NCBI RefSeq assembly: GCF_937900395.1
Contig: NZ_CALCDX010000149.1
Span: 1-13,058, forward strand
DNA: 13,058 nucleotides
Direction of reading: 5' to 3'
DNA from: an uncultured Caulobacter sp.
Lineage (GTDB): Bacteria > Pseudomonadota > Alphaproteobacteria > Caulobacterales > Caulobacteraceae
Shown piece after piece: positions 6,404-12,913 of the stretch. The notes under the pieces are model-generated. The model was not told the origin of the DNA, did not search any database, and was given only the letters and a program-made list of their open reading frames with translations. How positions within the stretch are numbered: position 1 is the stretch's first letter; each line of letters begins with the position of its first letter. Made by a program: the position numbers and the translations under genes.

Positions 6404-7600
6404 CTAGGCCAGCGCCTGGGCGATGCGGGCCGCGATCTGGGCCGCGACCACGTCCTTGGCGGCGCGGTCCCAGCGCTCGGTCTTGTCCTTGGTGACCAGC
6501 AGCACGGCGTTCTCGCCGCCGCCCATCACGCCGGGCTGGGTGACGTCGTTGGCGATGATCCAGTCGCAGCCCTTGCGGGCCAGCTTGGCGCGGGCGTGCT
6601 CCTCGACGTGGTCGGTCTCGGCGGCGAAGCCGATGACCAGCTTGGGCCGTTGAGGACCCGAGGCCGACAGGGTCGCCAGGATGTCCGGGTTCTCGACGAA
6701 GGTCAGGGCCGGCGGTCCGCCCTTCTCCTTCTTCAGCTTGGTTCCGAAGGCCTCGTCGACCCGCCAGTCGGCGACGGCGGCGACGAAGACGCCGACATCG
6801 GCGGGCAGGGCGGCCTGGCTGGCGGCCAGCATCTGGCGGGCGGTCTCGACGTCGACCCGCTTGACCCCTGGCGGGGTGGGCAGGAAGACCGGACCGGCCA
6901 CCAGGGTGACATCCGCCCCCAGCTGCGCCAGGGCCTCGGCGATCGCGAAGCCCTGCTTGCCGCTGGAGCGGTTGGTGATGCCCCGCACCGGGTCGATCGG
7001 CTCGAAGGTTGGTCCGGCCGTGACGATGGCGCGCTTGCCGACCAGCGGCTTGGCGGCGGGACCTTCCAGCATGGCGACGACAGCCGCGAAGATCTCCTCC
7101 GGCTCGGCCAGGCGGCCGGGGCCGAACTCGCCGCAAGCCATGGCGCCCTCGGCCGGATCGACGAACGACACGCCGTCGGCCTTCAAGGTCGCGACATTGC
7201 GCTGGGTCGCCGGGTGCAGCCACATGCGCACGTTCATGGCCGGCGCCATCAGCACGGGCTTGTCCGTCGCCAGCAGGGTGGTCGAGGCCAGGTCCCCGGC
7301 CAGGCCGTTCGCGGCCTTGGCGATCAGGTCGGCCGTGGCCGGCGCGACGACGACGAGATCGGCCGAGCGCGACAGCTCGATGTGGCCCATCTCGTGCTCG
7401 TCGGTCAGGGAGAACAGGTCCTGATAGACCTTGTCCTCGGCCAGGGCCGCCAGGGACAACGGGGTGACGAACTGCTCGCCCGCCTTGGTCAGGATCGGCC
7501 GCACGGCGATCCCCGCCTTGCGCAGCAGCCGCACCAGCAGCAGCGACTTATAGGCCGCGACCCCGCCGCCGACGATCAGAAGAACCCGCTTGTCGCTCAC
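6404..7600 (-). CDS. coaBC: Bifunctional phosphopantothenoylcysteine decarboxylase / phosphopantothenate-cysteine ligase
   Basis: The protein makes 4'-phosphopantetheine for coenzyme A: CoaB ligates cysteine to 4'-phosphopantothenate using CTP, and the flavin-dependent CoaC half decarboxylates the product. It is cytosolic. With a GTG start at 7600 (GGGAG 6 bases upstream) it has 398 residues, close to the E. coli protein; the longer frame from 7672 lacks support. The CoaC half (about 1-185) has GGGVAAYKS near the start, catalytic His H73 (MGHIELS), APAMN (119-123) and the active-site Cys C156 (AMACGEFGPGRLA). The CoaB half (about 188-398) begins AIVTAGPTFEPIDPVRGITN with N210, then RSSGKQG and the lysine-rich TKLKKEKGG. 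Both active sites look complete. It is co-oriented with ubiB and ubiE, but a lipoprotein gene on the other strand intervenes. Confidence 0.97.
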   Translation of the reverse strand: MSDKRVLLIVGGGVAAYKSLLLVRLLRKAGIAVRPILTKAGEQFVTPLSLAALAEDKVYQDLFSLTDEHEMGHIELSRSADLVVVAPATADLIAKAANGLAGDLASTTLLATDKPVLMAPAMNVRMWLHPATQRNVATLKADGVSFVDPAEGAMACGEFGPGRLAEPEEIFAAVVAMLEGPAAKPLVGKRAIVTAGPTFEPIDPVRGITNRSSGKQGFAIAEALAQLGADVTLVAGPVFLPTPPGVKRVDVETARQMLAASQAALPADVGVFVAAVADWRVDEAFGTKLKKEKGGPPALTFVENPDILATLSASGPQRPKLVIGFAAETDHVEEHARAKLARKGCDWIIANDVTQPGVMGGGENAVLLVTKDKTERWDRAAKDVVAAQIAARIAQALA

Positions 7601-7755
7601 GCCCAGCTCCCGCTCTCGCGTTCGTCTCGTCCCCTGCACATGCCCATCCGCGCGCCAAAGCGCCAGTGACAATCCTAAGGTGAAGATTGGGACTCGACTC
7701 CTGTTCCGCTTTCGTTCATCAAACGTAAAGGTAGAGCAATGGGGCGGATGCGATC

Positions 7756-8316
7756 ATGAAGATTGTAAGACAGGTTTCCGTTGGGATCTTCGCTTGGCTG
7801 GGGGTTCTGGCCCTGGCCGCCTGCGACAGCGGCGCTTCGGCGGTCAAGGCGCCGAAGGGCGGTGATCGCGCCAGCGTGGCGTCGGAGAGCGCTCCCCCGC
7901 CAGGATCGACAGAAACCGCCAGCCGCGGCGATCCCCGCGACGCGCCGGTCAAGCTGGTCGCCGGCAAGCCCTATTGGGCGGCCAACCGCACCCGCACCGC
8001 CGAGGAAAACGCCCAGCGCTCGTTCGAGCGAAACGGCGAGACGTTCGGCGCCAAGACCGCCGACGACTATGTCGCCAAGGTCCACGCCTTCATCAGCGAT
8101 CCGCCCAAGGGCGCCCAAATCCTGAAGCGCGCTAATGGCGACCTCTTGATCTACGATCCCAAGGACAATGTGTTCGCGGTGGTCTCGCGCGAGGGCGCGC
8201 CGCGCACGATGTTCAAGCCGGACGAGGGCGCGGCCTACTGGACCGAGCAGAAGACCCGCGAGGCCCGCCGCGCCACCGCCGCCAAGAAGCGCGAGCGCGA
8301 CGAGGCGGAGGGGTAA
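7756..8316 (+). CDS. Lipoprotein with a CDI/polymorphic-toxin-like C-terminal domain
   Basis: The 186-residue product starts with a lipoprotein signal peptide ending in lipobox LAAC (Cys 23). Asp follows at +2, which in E. coli retains lipoproteins in the inner membrane. Residues 24-70 are a Ser/Pro/Gly/Ala-rich linker. Residues 75-166 look like the compact C-terminal nuclease-like module found at the end of contact-dependent inhibition and polymorphic toxins. Evidence is FERNGETFGAKTADDYV (90-106), VHAFISDPPKG (109-119), ANGDLLIYDPKDNVFAVV (126-143), GAPRTMFKPDEGAAYW (147-162). In toxin relatives I recall the first motif as F.KHG..FG with a histidine; here it is Asn 93, so the proposed catalytic site may be altered. 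A charged tail (165-186) follows. No immunity gene is visible next door. The ribosome-binding site is weak (GGGGCGG). Family placement is from memory of motifs. Confidence 0.75.
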   Translation: MKIVRQVSVGIFAWLGVLALAACDSGASAVKAPKGGDRASVASESAPPPGSTETASRGDPRDAPVKLVAGKPYWAANRTRTAEENAQRSFERNGETFGAKTADDYVAKVHAFISDPPKGAQILKRANGDLLIYDPKDNVFAVVSREGAPRTMFKPDEGAAYWTEQKTREARRATAAKKRERDEAEG

Positions 8317-8348
8317 GAAGGATCTTTCCTGCCATCCTGGGTCTTGTC

Positions 8349-8372
8349 CCCCGGACCAGGGCGGGTCTGGGG
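8349..8372. terminator. GC-rich stem-loop after the lipoprotein gene
   Basis: CCCCGGACC (8349-8357) pairs with GGTCTGGGG (8364-8372), nine pairs including one G-T, around a 6-base loop, 32 bases after the lipoprotein stop. No T run follows, so it is not a standard intrinsic terminator; it could stabilise the mRNA end. It sits in the gap between two convergent genes. Confidence 0.35.
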
Positions 8373-8430
8373 CAGGGACGATGGGTTGAGCGAGGGCGGT
8401 CGTGCGCCTTCGCTTGGCTCTCCGCGCACA

Positions 8431-8447
8431 ACGCCGTCGGGCGGCGT
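8431..8447. terminator. Small hairpin just after ubiB
   Basis: ACGCCG-TCGGG-CGGCGT forms a perfect six-pair stem 3 bases past the ubiB stop codon on the minus strand. No T run follows in either direction, so any role in termination is weakly supported. Confidence 0.25.
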
Positions 8448-8450
8448 CGA

Positions 8451-9965
8451 TTAGCGCGACAGCAGCAGGCCTGTCACGAAAGCCGCTCCAGCCGTCGCGG
8501 CGCCGACCAGGAACCATAGAAGCGGCCAGACGTGCGTCCGCTCGATGTGGACCTCGGTGGTCGCCGGCGGCCTCTCGGCCAGGCGGGCGATGGCGCGGAG
8601 GGCGCGCAGGGCTTCTTCGGCGAAGTCGCGGATCTTGGCCGTGGGCGACAGTTCGCGGCCGATCCAGCGGCGGACCACCGGGTCGGCGGCGGCCCAGAGG
8701 TCGTGGGTCGGGTCGATGCGGCGGGCCACGCCCTCGACCGTGACCATGGTCTTCTGCAGGAGCACCAGTTCCGGGCGCAGGGCCATGTCGAACAGGGCGG
8801 TGATCTCGAAGAGTTGCGCCAAGAGACGGCCCATCGACACGTCGCGGGCGTTGCGGCCGAACACCGGCTCGCCGACGGCGCGCAGGGCCTGGGCGAAGGC
8901 GTCCTTGTCCTGGTGGGCCGGCACATAGCCGGCGTCGAAATGCACCTGGGCGATGCGGGGATAGTCGCGGTTCAGGAAGCCGTACAGGATCTCGGCCAGG
9001 TAGCGGCGCTCGCCCGGGCCTAGGCGGCCGACGATGCCGTAGTCGACGGCGGTGATGCTGGACGGGGCGGCGACGAACAGGTTGCCCTCGTGCAGGTCGG
9101 CGTGGAACAGGCCGTGGTCCAGGGCCTGGGCCAGGAAGCCGCGGGTGACGTTCTCGGCCAGGGCCTTGCGGTCCAGGCCCGGCAGAGCGAGGGCGGCGGG
9201 GTCGGACAGCGGCGTTCCCTCGGCCCAGGTCAGGGTCAGGACGCGCTTGCCCACGCCCTCCCAGCACACCGTCGGGGCGCGCATATAGGGATCCTTGGCC
9301 ATGGCCTCGCCCAGTTCGGCGCAGCCGGCGGCCTCGAACCGCAGGTCCATTTCGAGTTCGAGAGCGCGGATCACGACCTCGACGAATTCGGTCGGCCGCA
9401 GACGGCGGGAGGCGGGGGCGAGGGTCTCGGCCAGGCGCGCGGCCAGGCGCAGCACGCCGGTGTCGCGGGCGACCTGGCGCTCGACGCCGGGCCGCAGCAC
9501 CTTCACGGCGACCTTGCGGCCGTCGACCAGGGTGGCCGGATGGGCCTGGGCCAGGGAGGCGGCGGCGACGGGCTCGCCGATCTCGGCGAAGATTTCGTCC
9601 AGCGGCTTGCCGAGGTTGCGGGCGATCTCGGCCTTGGCGACCGCCAGCGGGAAGGCCGGCAGCCGGTCCTTCAGGTGCGACAGATCTTCGGCGAAGGCGG
9701 TTCCGAAGATGTCGGCGCGGGTCGACAGGAACTGGCCCAGCTTGATCGCCGCCGGGCCTTGGCTTTCCAGCACCCGCGCCAGGCGCTCGCCCGGCCGACC
9801 GCGCTTGGCCGCGCCGCCCGCGAACAGGCGCAGCAGACGCCCGGCCAGCTTGGCGCTGGGCGGCAGCAGCGGCTCGGCCTCGCGCGGGATCAGGGCGTCG
9901 GCCCGCACCAGGGCCCAGCCCGCGCCCGTCAGGCGGAAAAACGCGGAGAGGGAGGTCAAGTCCAA
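8451..9965 (-). CDS. ubiB: Ubiquinone biosynthesis accessory kinase-like protein UbiB
   Basis: UbiB is an atypical kinase/ATPase of the ABC1/ADCK (UbiB) family needed for ubiquinone synthesis, anchored in the inner membrane. The 504-residue product shows the family's KxGQ motif (AIKLGQFLSTR, K75-G77-Q78), the Ala-rich loop AAASLAQAH (134-142) replacing a normal glycine-rich loop, the ATP-site lysine in VAVKVLRPG (K155), HADLHEGN (288-295) and DYG (308-310). The last 25 residues (VWPLLWFLVGAATAGAAFVTG) form the membrane anchor. The start is odd: an in-frame stop lies 16-18 bases upstream and the only plausible initiators are TTG codons (9965, or 9959 two codons on) with poor ribosome-binding sequence, so initiation is probably weak. 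ubiE lies 165 bp upstream on the same strand, the gap containing a repeat element. Confidence 0.95.
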   Translation of the reverse strand: MDLTSLSAFFRLTGAGWALVRADALIPREAEPLLPPSAKLAGRLLRLFAGGAAKRGRPGERLARVLESQGPAAIKLGQFLSTRADIFGTAFAEDLSHLKDRLPAFPLAVAKAEIARNLGKPLDEIFAEIGEPVAAASLAQAHPATLVDGRKVAVKVLRPGVERQVARDTGVLRLAARLAETLAPASRRLRPTEFVEVVIRALELEMDLRFEAAGCAELGEAMAKDPYMRAPTVCWEGVGKRVLTLTWAEGTPLSDPAALALPGLDRKALAENVTRGFLAQALDHGLFHADLHEGNLFVAAPSSITAVDYGIVGRLGPGERRYLAEILYGFLNRDYPRIAQVHFDAGYVPAHQDKDAFAQALRAVGEPVFGRNARDVSMGRLLAQLFEITALFDMALRPELVLLQKTMVTVEGVARRIDPTHDLWAAADPVVRRWIGRELSPTAKIRDFAEEALRALRAIARLAERPPATTEVHIERTHVWPLLWFLVGAATAGAAFVTGLLLSR

Positions 9966-9988
9966 GACCCTGTATCTTCAGCCCGACC

Positions 9989-10105
9989 TTCCCGGCGAAT
10001 GCCGGGATCCAGATTCAGCCCGGGCAGAGGCATACCGTGGCGCCGCTCGGCCTTACGATCTGGGCCCCGGCATTGGCTTCGCCGCACTGACGTGTCGCCG
10101 GGGAA
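9989..10105. repeat. Imperfect inverted repeat between ubiE and ubiB
   Basis: The left arm contains CCCGGC-GAAT-GCCGGG (9991-10006) followed by ATCCAGATTC. The right part carries the inverted version in two pieces, GATCTGG/CCCCGGCATT (10057-10074) and TCGCCGGGGAA (10095-10105), split by about 20 bp. The first unit is of the short GC-rich palindromic type I know to be scattered between genes in Caulobacter-like genomes. Its position between two co-oriented ubiquinone genes means it would be transcribed and could fold in the mRNA. Confidence 0.55.
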
Positions 10106-10130
10106 ATCGGTGGTGAGAAGAGCCATGAAC

Positions 10131-10889
10131 CTAAAGCGCCCAGCCCTGGTGCAGGGCCGCGACGCCGCCGGTGAAGTTGGTGTAGCTGACCCGCTTGAAG
10201 CCGGCGTTCTCGATCATGCCGGCGAAGGTCTTCTGGTCGGGGAAGCGGCGAATGCTCTCGACCAGGTACTGATAGGCGTCGCGATCCTTGGCGACCCACT
10301 CGCCGACCTGCGGGATGACCTTGAAGCTGTAGGCGTCATAGGCCTTCGCCAGCGCTTCCGTCACCGGACGCGAGAATTCCAGGCACAGGAAGCGGCCGCC
10401 TGGTTTGAGCACCCGGCGCGCCTCGCGCAGGGCCGCGTCGATGTCGGTCACGTTGCGGATGCCGAAGCTGATCACATAGGCGTTGGCATAGTTGTCCGGC
10501 AGCGGCAGGCGCTGGGCGTCGCCGACGGTCCAGGTGATCTCCGGCTCGCCGCCGCGCTCGATGCCGGCGGCGATCATCTCGGCGTTGTAGTCGATGATGT
10601 TGATGGTCGCGTCCGGACCGCCGCGCCGCGCCTGGGCTTGCCGCGCCATCTTGGCGAAGCGGCGGGCCATGTCGCCGGTGCCGCCGGCGCAGTCGATGAT
10701 CACCTCGCCCGGCTGCGGGTTCAGGCGCGCGGCGACGGCGTCCTTCCACAGGCGATGCACGCCGCCGCTCATCAGGTCGTTCATGATGTCGTAGTTCTTG
10801 GCCACGCGGTCGAACACGCCGCGCACCAGGCCAGCCTTCTGCGAGGCGTCGACGTCCTTGAAACCGAAGCTGGCGGAGGTGTTGCTCAT
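10131..10889 (-). CDS. ubiE: Demethylmenaquinone/2-octaprenyl-6-methoxy-benzoquinol C-methyltransferase UbiE
   Basis: UbiE is the SAM-dependent C-methyltransferase of ubiquinone (and, where present, menaquinone) synthesis, acting in the cytosol. The 252-residue product has the family signature VAKNYDIMNDLMSGGVHRLW (29-48), SAM motif I IIDCAGGTGDMA (64-75), an acidic strand end NIIDYNAEM (97-105), GDAQRLPLPDN (123-133), FGIRNVTD (142-149) and RVLKPGGRFLCLEFS (159-173), and the typical C-terminal FTGGVAALHQGW. Length is normal. The ATG at 10889 has GGGA a few bases upstream. It diverges from mutM over 83 bp, which must hold both promoters, and is followed by ubiB on the same strand; together they form a likely ubiquinone unit, though the 165-bp gap leaves room for a separate ubiB promoter. 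Confidence 0.97.
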   Translation of the reverse strand: MSNTSASFGFKDVDASQKAGLVRGVFDRVAKNYDIMNDLMSGGVHRLWKDAVAARLNPQPGEVIIDCAGGTGDMARRFAKMARQAQARRGGPDATINIIDYNAEMIAAGIERGGEPEITWTVGDAQRLPLPDNYANAYVISFGIRNVTDIDAALREARRVLKPGGRFLCLEFSRPVTEALAKAYDAYSFKVIPQVGEWVAKDRDAYQYLVESIRRFPDQKTFAGMIENAGFKRVSYTNFTGGVAALHQGWAL

Positions 10890-10972
10890 GACGTCCCGGG
10901 GGCGAACTCTCTATAGGATGGTCCGCTATTAGCTCGCGCATCGCGCCGCGTCATCGTCTTAAGGGTTTGCCG

Positions 10973-11836
10973 ATGCCCGAACTGCCAGAAGTCGAGACCG
11001 TTCGCCGGGGCCTGGAGCCCGTTCTGTCCGGCGCGCGTCTCGCCCGCGTGCGCGCCAACCGCCCCGACCTGCGCTTTCCCCTGCCCGACGGCTTCGTCCA
11101 GCGGCTGACAGGGGCGACGATCCTGCGCCTGGACCGCCGCGCCAAATATATCCTGGCCCCGCTGGACCGGGGCGACACCCTGGTGATGCACTTAGGCATG
11201 ACCGGGCGCTTCGAAATCGCCGCCCCCGAAGGGACCGTCCGCCCGGGCGACTTCGCCCGCGTCGTCACGCCGGAGGACAAGCACGCCCACGTGGTCTTCG
11301 ATACCGAAGAGGGCGCGACCGTCACCTATTACGACCCGCGCCGCTTCGGCTTCATGGACCTGATCCCCACCGAGGGGATCGATCGCCATCCCTGGTTCGC
11401 GACCATGGGCCCCGAGCCGCTGAGCGACGCCTTCGACGCCAGGACGCTGGAAAAGGCCTTCGCCAACCGCAAGCAGGGCCCCAAGACCCTGCTGCTGGAC
11501 CAGCGCACCGTCGTGGGACTGGGCAACATCTACGTCTGCGAAGCCCTGCACCGCGCCCACATCTCGCCGTTCAAGCCGGCGGGCGGGATCGCCAAGAAAC
11601 GCCTCGGACCGCTGACCACGGCGATCAAGGACGTGTTGGCCGAGGCCGTCGAGGTCGGCGGCTCGACCCTGAAGGACTTCGCCGCCGCCGACGGCGCCCT
11701 GGGCTACTTCCAGCACCGCTTCCGCGTCTACGACCGCGAGGGCGAGCCGTGCCCGACCCCGGGCTGCAAGGGCGTGATCGCGCGCGAGGTCCAGGCGGGA
11801 CGATCGACGTTCTTCTGCCCGGTGTGCCAGGTTTGA
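10973..11836 (+). CDS. mutM: Formamidopyrimidine-DNA glycosylase (Fpg/MutM)
   Basis: This enzyme is a base-excision repair glycosylase/AP lyase removing 8-oxoguanine and formamidopyrimidines. The start must be the ATG at 10973 (AAGGG 7 bases upstream), because the catalytic proline has to follow the removed Met: the product begins MPELPEVETVRRG with P2 and E3; the in-frame TTG at 10967 would abolish this. Other family features are K58 (RRAKYIL), MHLGMTGRF (72-80), DPRRFGFMDL (121-130), GLGNIYVCEALHRAHISP (182-199) for the helix-two-turn-helix, and a C-terminal zinc finger with Cys 260, 265, 282 and 285, plus R277 in GRST, which contacts the lesion strand. The first cysteine pair is CX4C instead of the common CX2C, a variant I believe is frequent in alphaproteobacteria. 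Length (287) is normal. Confidence 0.98.
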   Translation: MPELPEVETVRRGLEPVLSGARLARVRANRPDLRFPLPDGFVQRLTGATILRLDRRAKYILAPLDRGDTLVMHLGMTGRFEIAAPEGTVRPGDFARVVTPEDKHAHVVFDTEEGATVTYYDPRRFGFMDLIPTEGIDRHPWFATMGPEPLSDAFDARTLEKAFANRKQGPKTLLLDQRTVVGLGNIYVCEALHRAHISPFKPAGGIAKKRLGPLTTAIKDVLAEAVEVGGSTLKDFAAADGALGYFQHRFRVYDREGEPCPTPGCKGVIAREVQAGRSTFFCPVCQV

Positions 11837-11851
11837 CGGGCGGGCGGCCGT

Positions 11852-11879
11852 TTGACATTCAAGATTACGATCGTAATCT
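11852..11879 (+). promoter_or_regulatory. Promoter with an 18-bp perfect palindromic operator
   Basis: TTGACA (11852-11857) is a perfect -35 hexamer. At 16-17 bp spacing comes TAATCT or AATCTA, a partial -10 match. The perfect palindrome AGATTACGATCGTAATCT (11862-11879) covers the spacer and -10, the classic place for repressor binding. Transcription would begin about 15-20 bp before the small gene at 11903. The regulator is not in this window; BlaI/CopY-type or TetR-type dimers would suit such a site, by inference only. Confidence 0.65.
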
Positions 11880-11902
11880 AGGCTTCCTTATGGGGGTCGG
11901 TG

Positions 11903-12283
11903 ATGACGGCGCAAGCGCTCTGGAATGTCTTCGAACACGCGGCGGCGCCTCAGAAGGTGGTCCTGATTCTGCTCTGCGCAGCGCTTCCCGGTGTCCTGAT
12001 CGCCGCCGTGCTCGGGGCCGGAAGCCCGAGGAACATGTGGCGGCGCATCGTGGCCGAACTGCGGATCTCCGGCCCCGCCCTGGGCGTGTTCGTGGGCGGC
12101 CTCAACAGCTTCCACATGGGGCGCACCATCCAGAAGCTGGCGTTCGATCCGACCCTGAAGCAGGTGGCGCCGGGCATTCTTGAGGTGTCCGCGTTGGTTA
12201 GCCTCGGCGCGCTGGTCGGGCTTGTGGCGGTCGTCGCGCACGGGGCGATGTCGGTCGGGGAGCGTCGAGAGCGGGCCTATTGA
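11903..12283 (+). CDS. Small membrane protein with 2-3 hydrophobic segments, possibly MotA/TolQ/ExbB-like
   Basis: This 126-residue product has hydrophobic segments at about 18-38 (KVVLILLCAALPGVLIAAVLG) and 95-114 (VSALVSLGALVGLVAVVAH), with a weaker one at 57-70 (GPALGVFVGGLNSF). The segment GILEVSALVSLGALVGLVAV faintly recalls the last pore helix of TolQ/ExbB/MotA proton-channel proteins, but the length is too short and the similarity too weak to assign it. The ATG at 11903 is preferred to the GTG at 11900; a GGGGG stretch (11892-11896) acts as ribosome-binding site. The gene is 66 bp downstream of mutM but has its own strong promoter with a palindromic operator, so it is probably expressed separately and on demand. 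The tail SVGERRERAY is charged and probably cytoplasmic. Function is unknown. Confidence 0.75.
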   Translation: MTAQALWNVFEHAAAPQKVVLILLCAALPGVLIAAVLGAGSPRNMWRRIVAELRISGPALGVFVGGLNSFHMGRTIQKLAFDPTLKQVAPGILEVSALVSLGALVGLVAVVAHGAMSVGERRERAY

Positions 12284-12316
12284 CTGTCCGAGATGGGTGG
12301 TTTGCAGGCGTTCGGA

Positions 12317-12504
12317 ACCCTCTCTCTTAGAGAGCGGGAGGGGCCCGCCGCGGAGCGGTGGGAGGGTGAGTGGTTAGGGCGTTAGCCCGGACCCTCCGAG
12401 CCGTTCCGCGGCTTCTCTTCACTGCCTTGTCTGGAGAGTTCTTACCCACTCACCCTCCCACGCCTGCGGCGTGGGCCCCTCCCTCTCTCCATGAGAGAGG
12501 GGGT
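12317..12504. repeat. Large inverted-repeat element 1 (MITE-like)
   Basis: The left arm (12317-12373) and right arm (12446-12504) are imperfect inverse copies of about 57 bases. Perfect blocks include TGGGAGGGTGAGTGG (12359-12373) against 12446-12460 and GGGAGGGGCCC (12336-12346) against 12473-12483. The outer ends also fold on themselves (CTCTCT-TAG-AGAG; CTCTCTC-CAT-GAGAGAG). The 72-bp centre carries GGGC-GTTA-GCCC. I see no clear target-site duplication at the ends. Confidence 0.8.
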
Positions 12505-12557
12505 CCGTTTGGGAGTCCGCCAAGGGTCGAAACCGGGCCTCGCGAGGTCGGGGCGAA

Positions 12558-12732
12558 CCTTACATCTTTTGGAGGCTGCAGCGTGCAGGGCTGACCGGGT
12601 TGGTCAAGGACAGCTTCGCCGCCGCGGCGCGGCCGCCCGGAGGGCGGTCCCCCGGGACCGGCTTCGCCGGCCCGAGGGCAAGCCAAGAGCAACCCGGTCA
12701 GCCCTGCGATCGTCTCGCCGTGAGATGTAAGG
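12558..12732. repeat. Large inverted-repeat element 2 (nested palindrome)
   Basis: Two nested perfect pairs define it: CCTTACATCT (12558-12567) with AGATGTAAGG (12723-12732) outside, and the 18-base GCAGGGCTGACCGGGTTG (12585-12602) with its inverse (12690-12707) inside. The 87-bp centre contains further hairpins, CCGCCC-GGA-GGGCGG (12633-12647) and CCGG-CTTCG-CCGG. As RNA it would fold into a long branched rod. Confidence 0.8.
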
Positions 12733-12765
12733 ATGACTCCCGTCGCGGAGGACGGGGCGGCGACT

Positions 12766-12879
12766 CCTCTCCTCCCCCTTTGGGGGAGGTGGCCCAGAGG
12801 GCCGGAGGGGGCAGCTCGGCTGGCTTCCAGCTACCCCCTCCGTCGCTCCGCGACACCTCCCCCGGAGGGGGAGGAGAGG
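12766..12879. repeat. Large inverted-repeat element 3 (CCTCCCCC type)
   Basis: The outer arms CCTCTCCTCCCCC (12766-12778) and GGGGGAGGAGAGG (12867-12879) are perfect inverses. Each side also has its own hairpin (CTCCCCC-TTT-GGGGGAG on the left; CACCTCCCCC-GGAGGGGGAGG on the right), and GGAGGGGG (12804-12811) pairs with CCCCCTCC (12834-12841). This type, with CCGTCGCTCCGCGACACCTC inside, is one I recall as abundant between genes in Caulobacterales and Sphingomonadales. Confidence 0.75.
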
Positions 12880-12887
12880 TGAAAGTA

Positions 12888-12913
12888 CGAGCGTTCGCGG
12901 CGCTGAACGCTCG
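12888..12913. repeat. Nine-pair hairpin after the repeat cluster
   Basis: CGAGCGTTC (12888-12896) and GAACGCTCG (12905-12913) form a perfect stem with an 8-base loop. No T run follows, so it is not a standard terminator. Confidence 0.45.

Noticed and set aside
5619..7223. 534-codon minus-strand open frame over SDR and coaBC
   Set aside because: Runs antisense to the SDR gene and out of frame with coaBC; no motif.
7708..7731. Imperfect inverted repeat CTTTCGTT / AACGTAAAG upstream of the lipoprotein
   Set aside because: One unmatched base and short arms; too easily found by chance to call an operator.
8317..8450. Possible immunity gene next to the toxin-like lipoprotein
   Set aside because: The 134-bp gap holds only hairpins; no open frame of useful length with a ribosome-binding site on either strand.
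9090..10916. 608-codon plus-strand open frame opposite ubiB and ubiE
   Set aside because: Long only because the opposite strand is GC-rich coding sequence; content is Gly/Gln/Ala-rich with no recognisable fold.
10967..10975. TTG start of mutM two codons upstream
   Set aside because: Fpg needs proline as residue 1 after Met removal; only the ATG at 10973 gives MPELPEV.
11728..11836. Defective zinc finger in MutM
   Set aside because: All four cysteines are present; the CX4C spacing of the first pair fits alphaproteobacterial Fpg proteins as I remember them and is probably normal.
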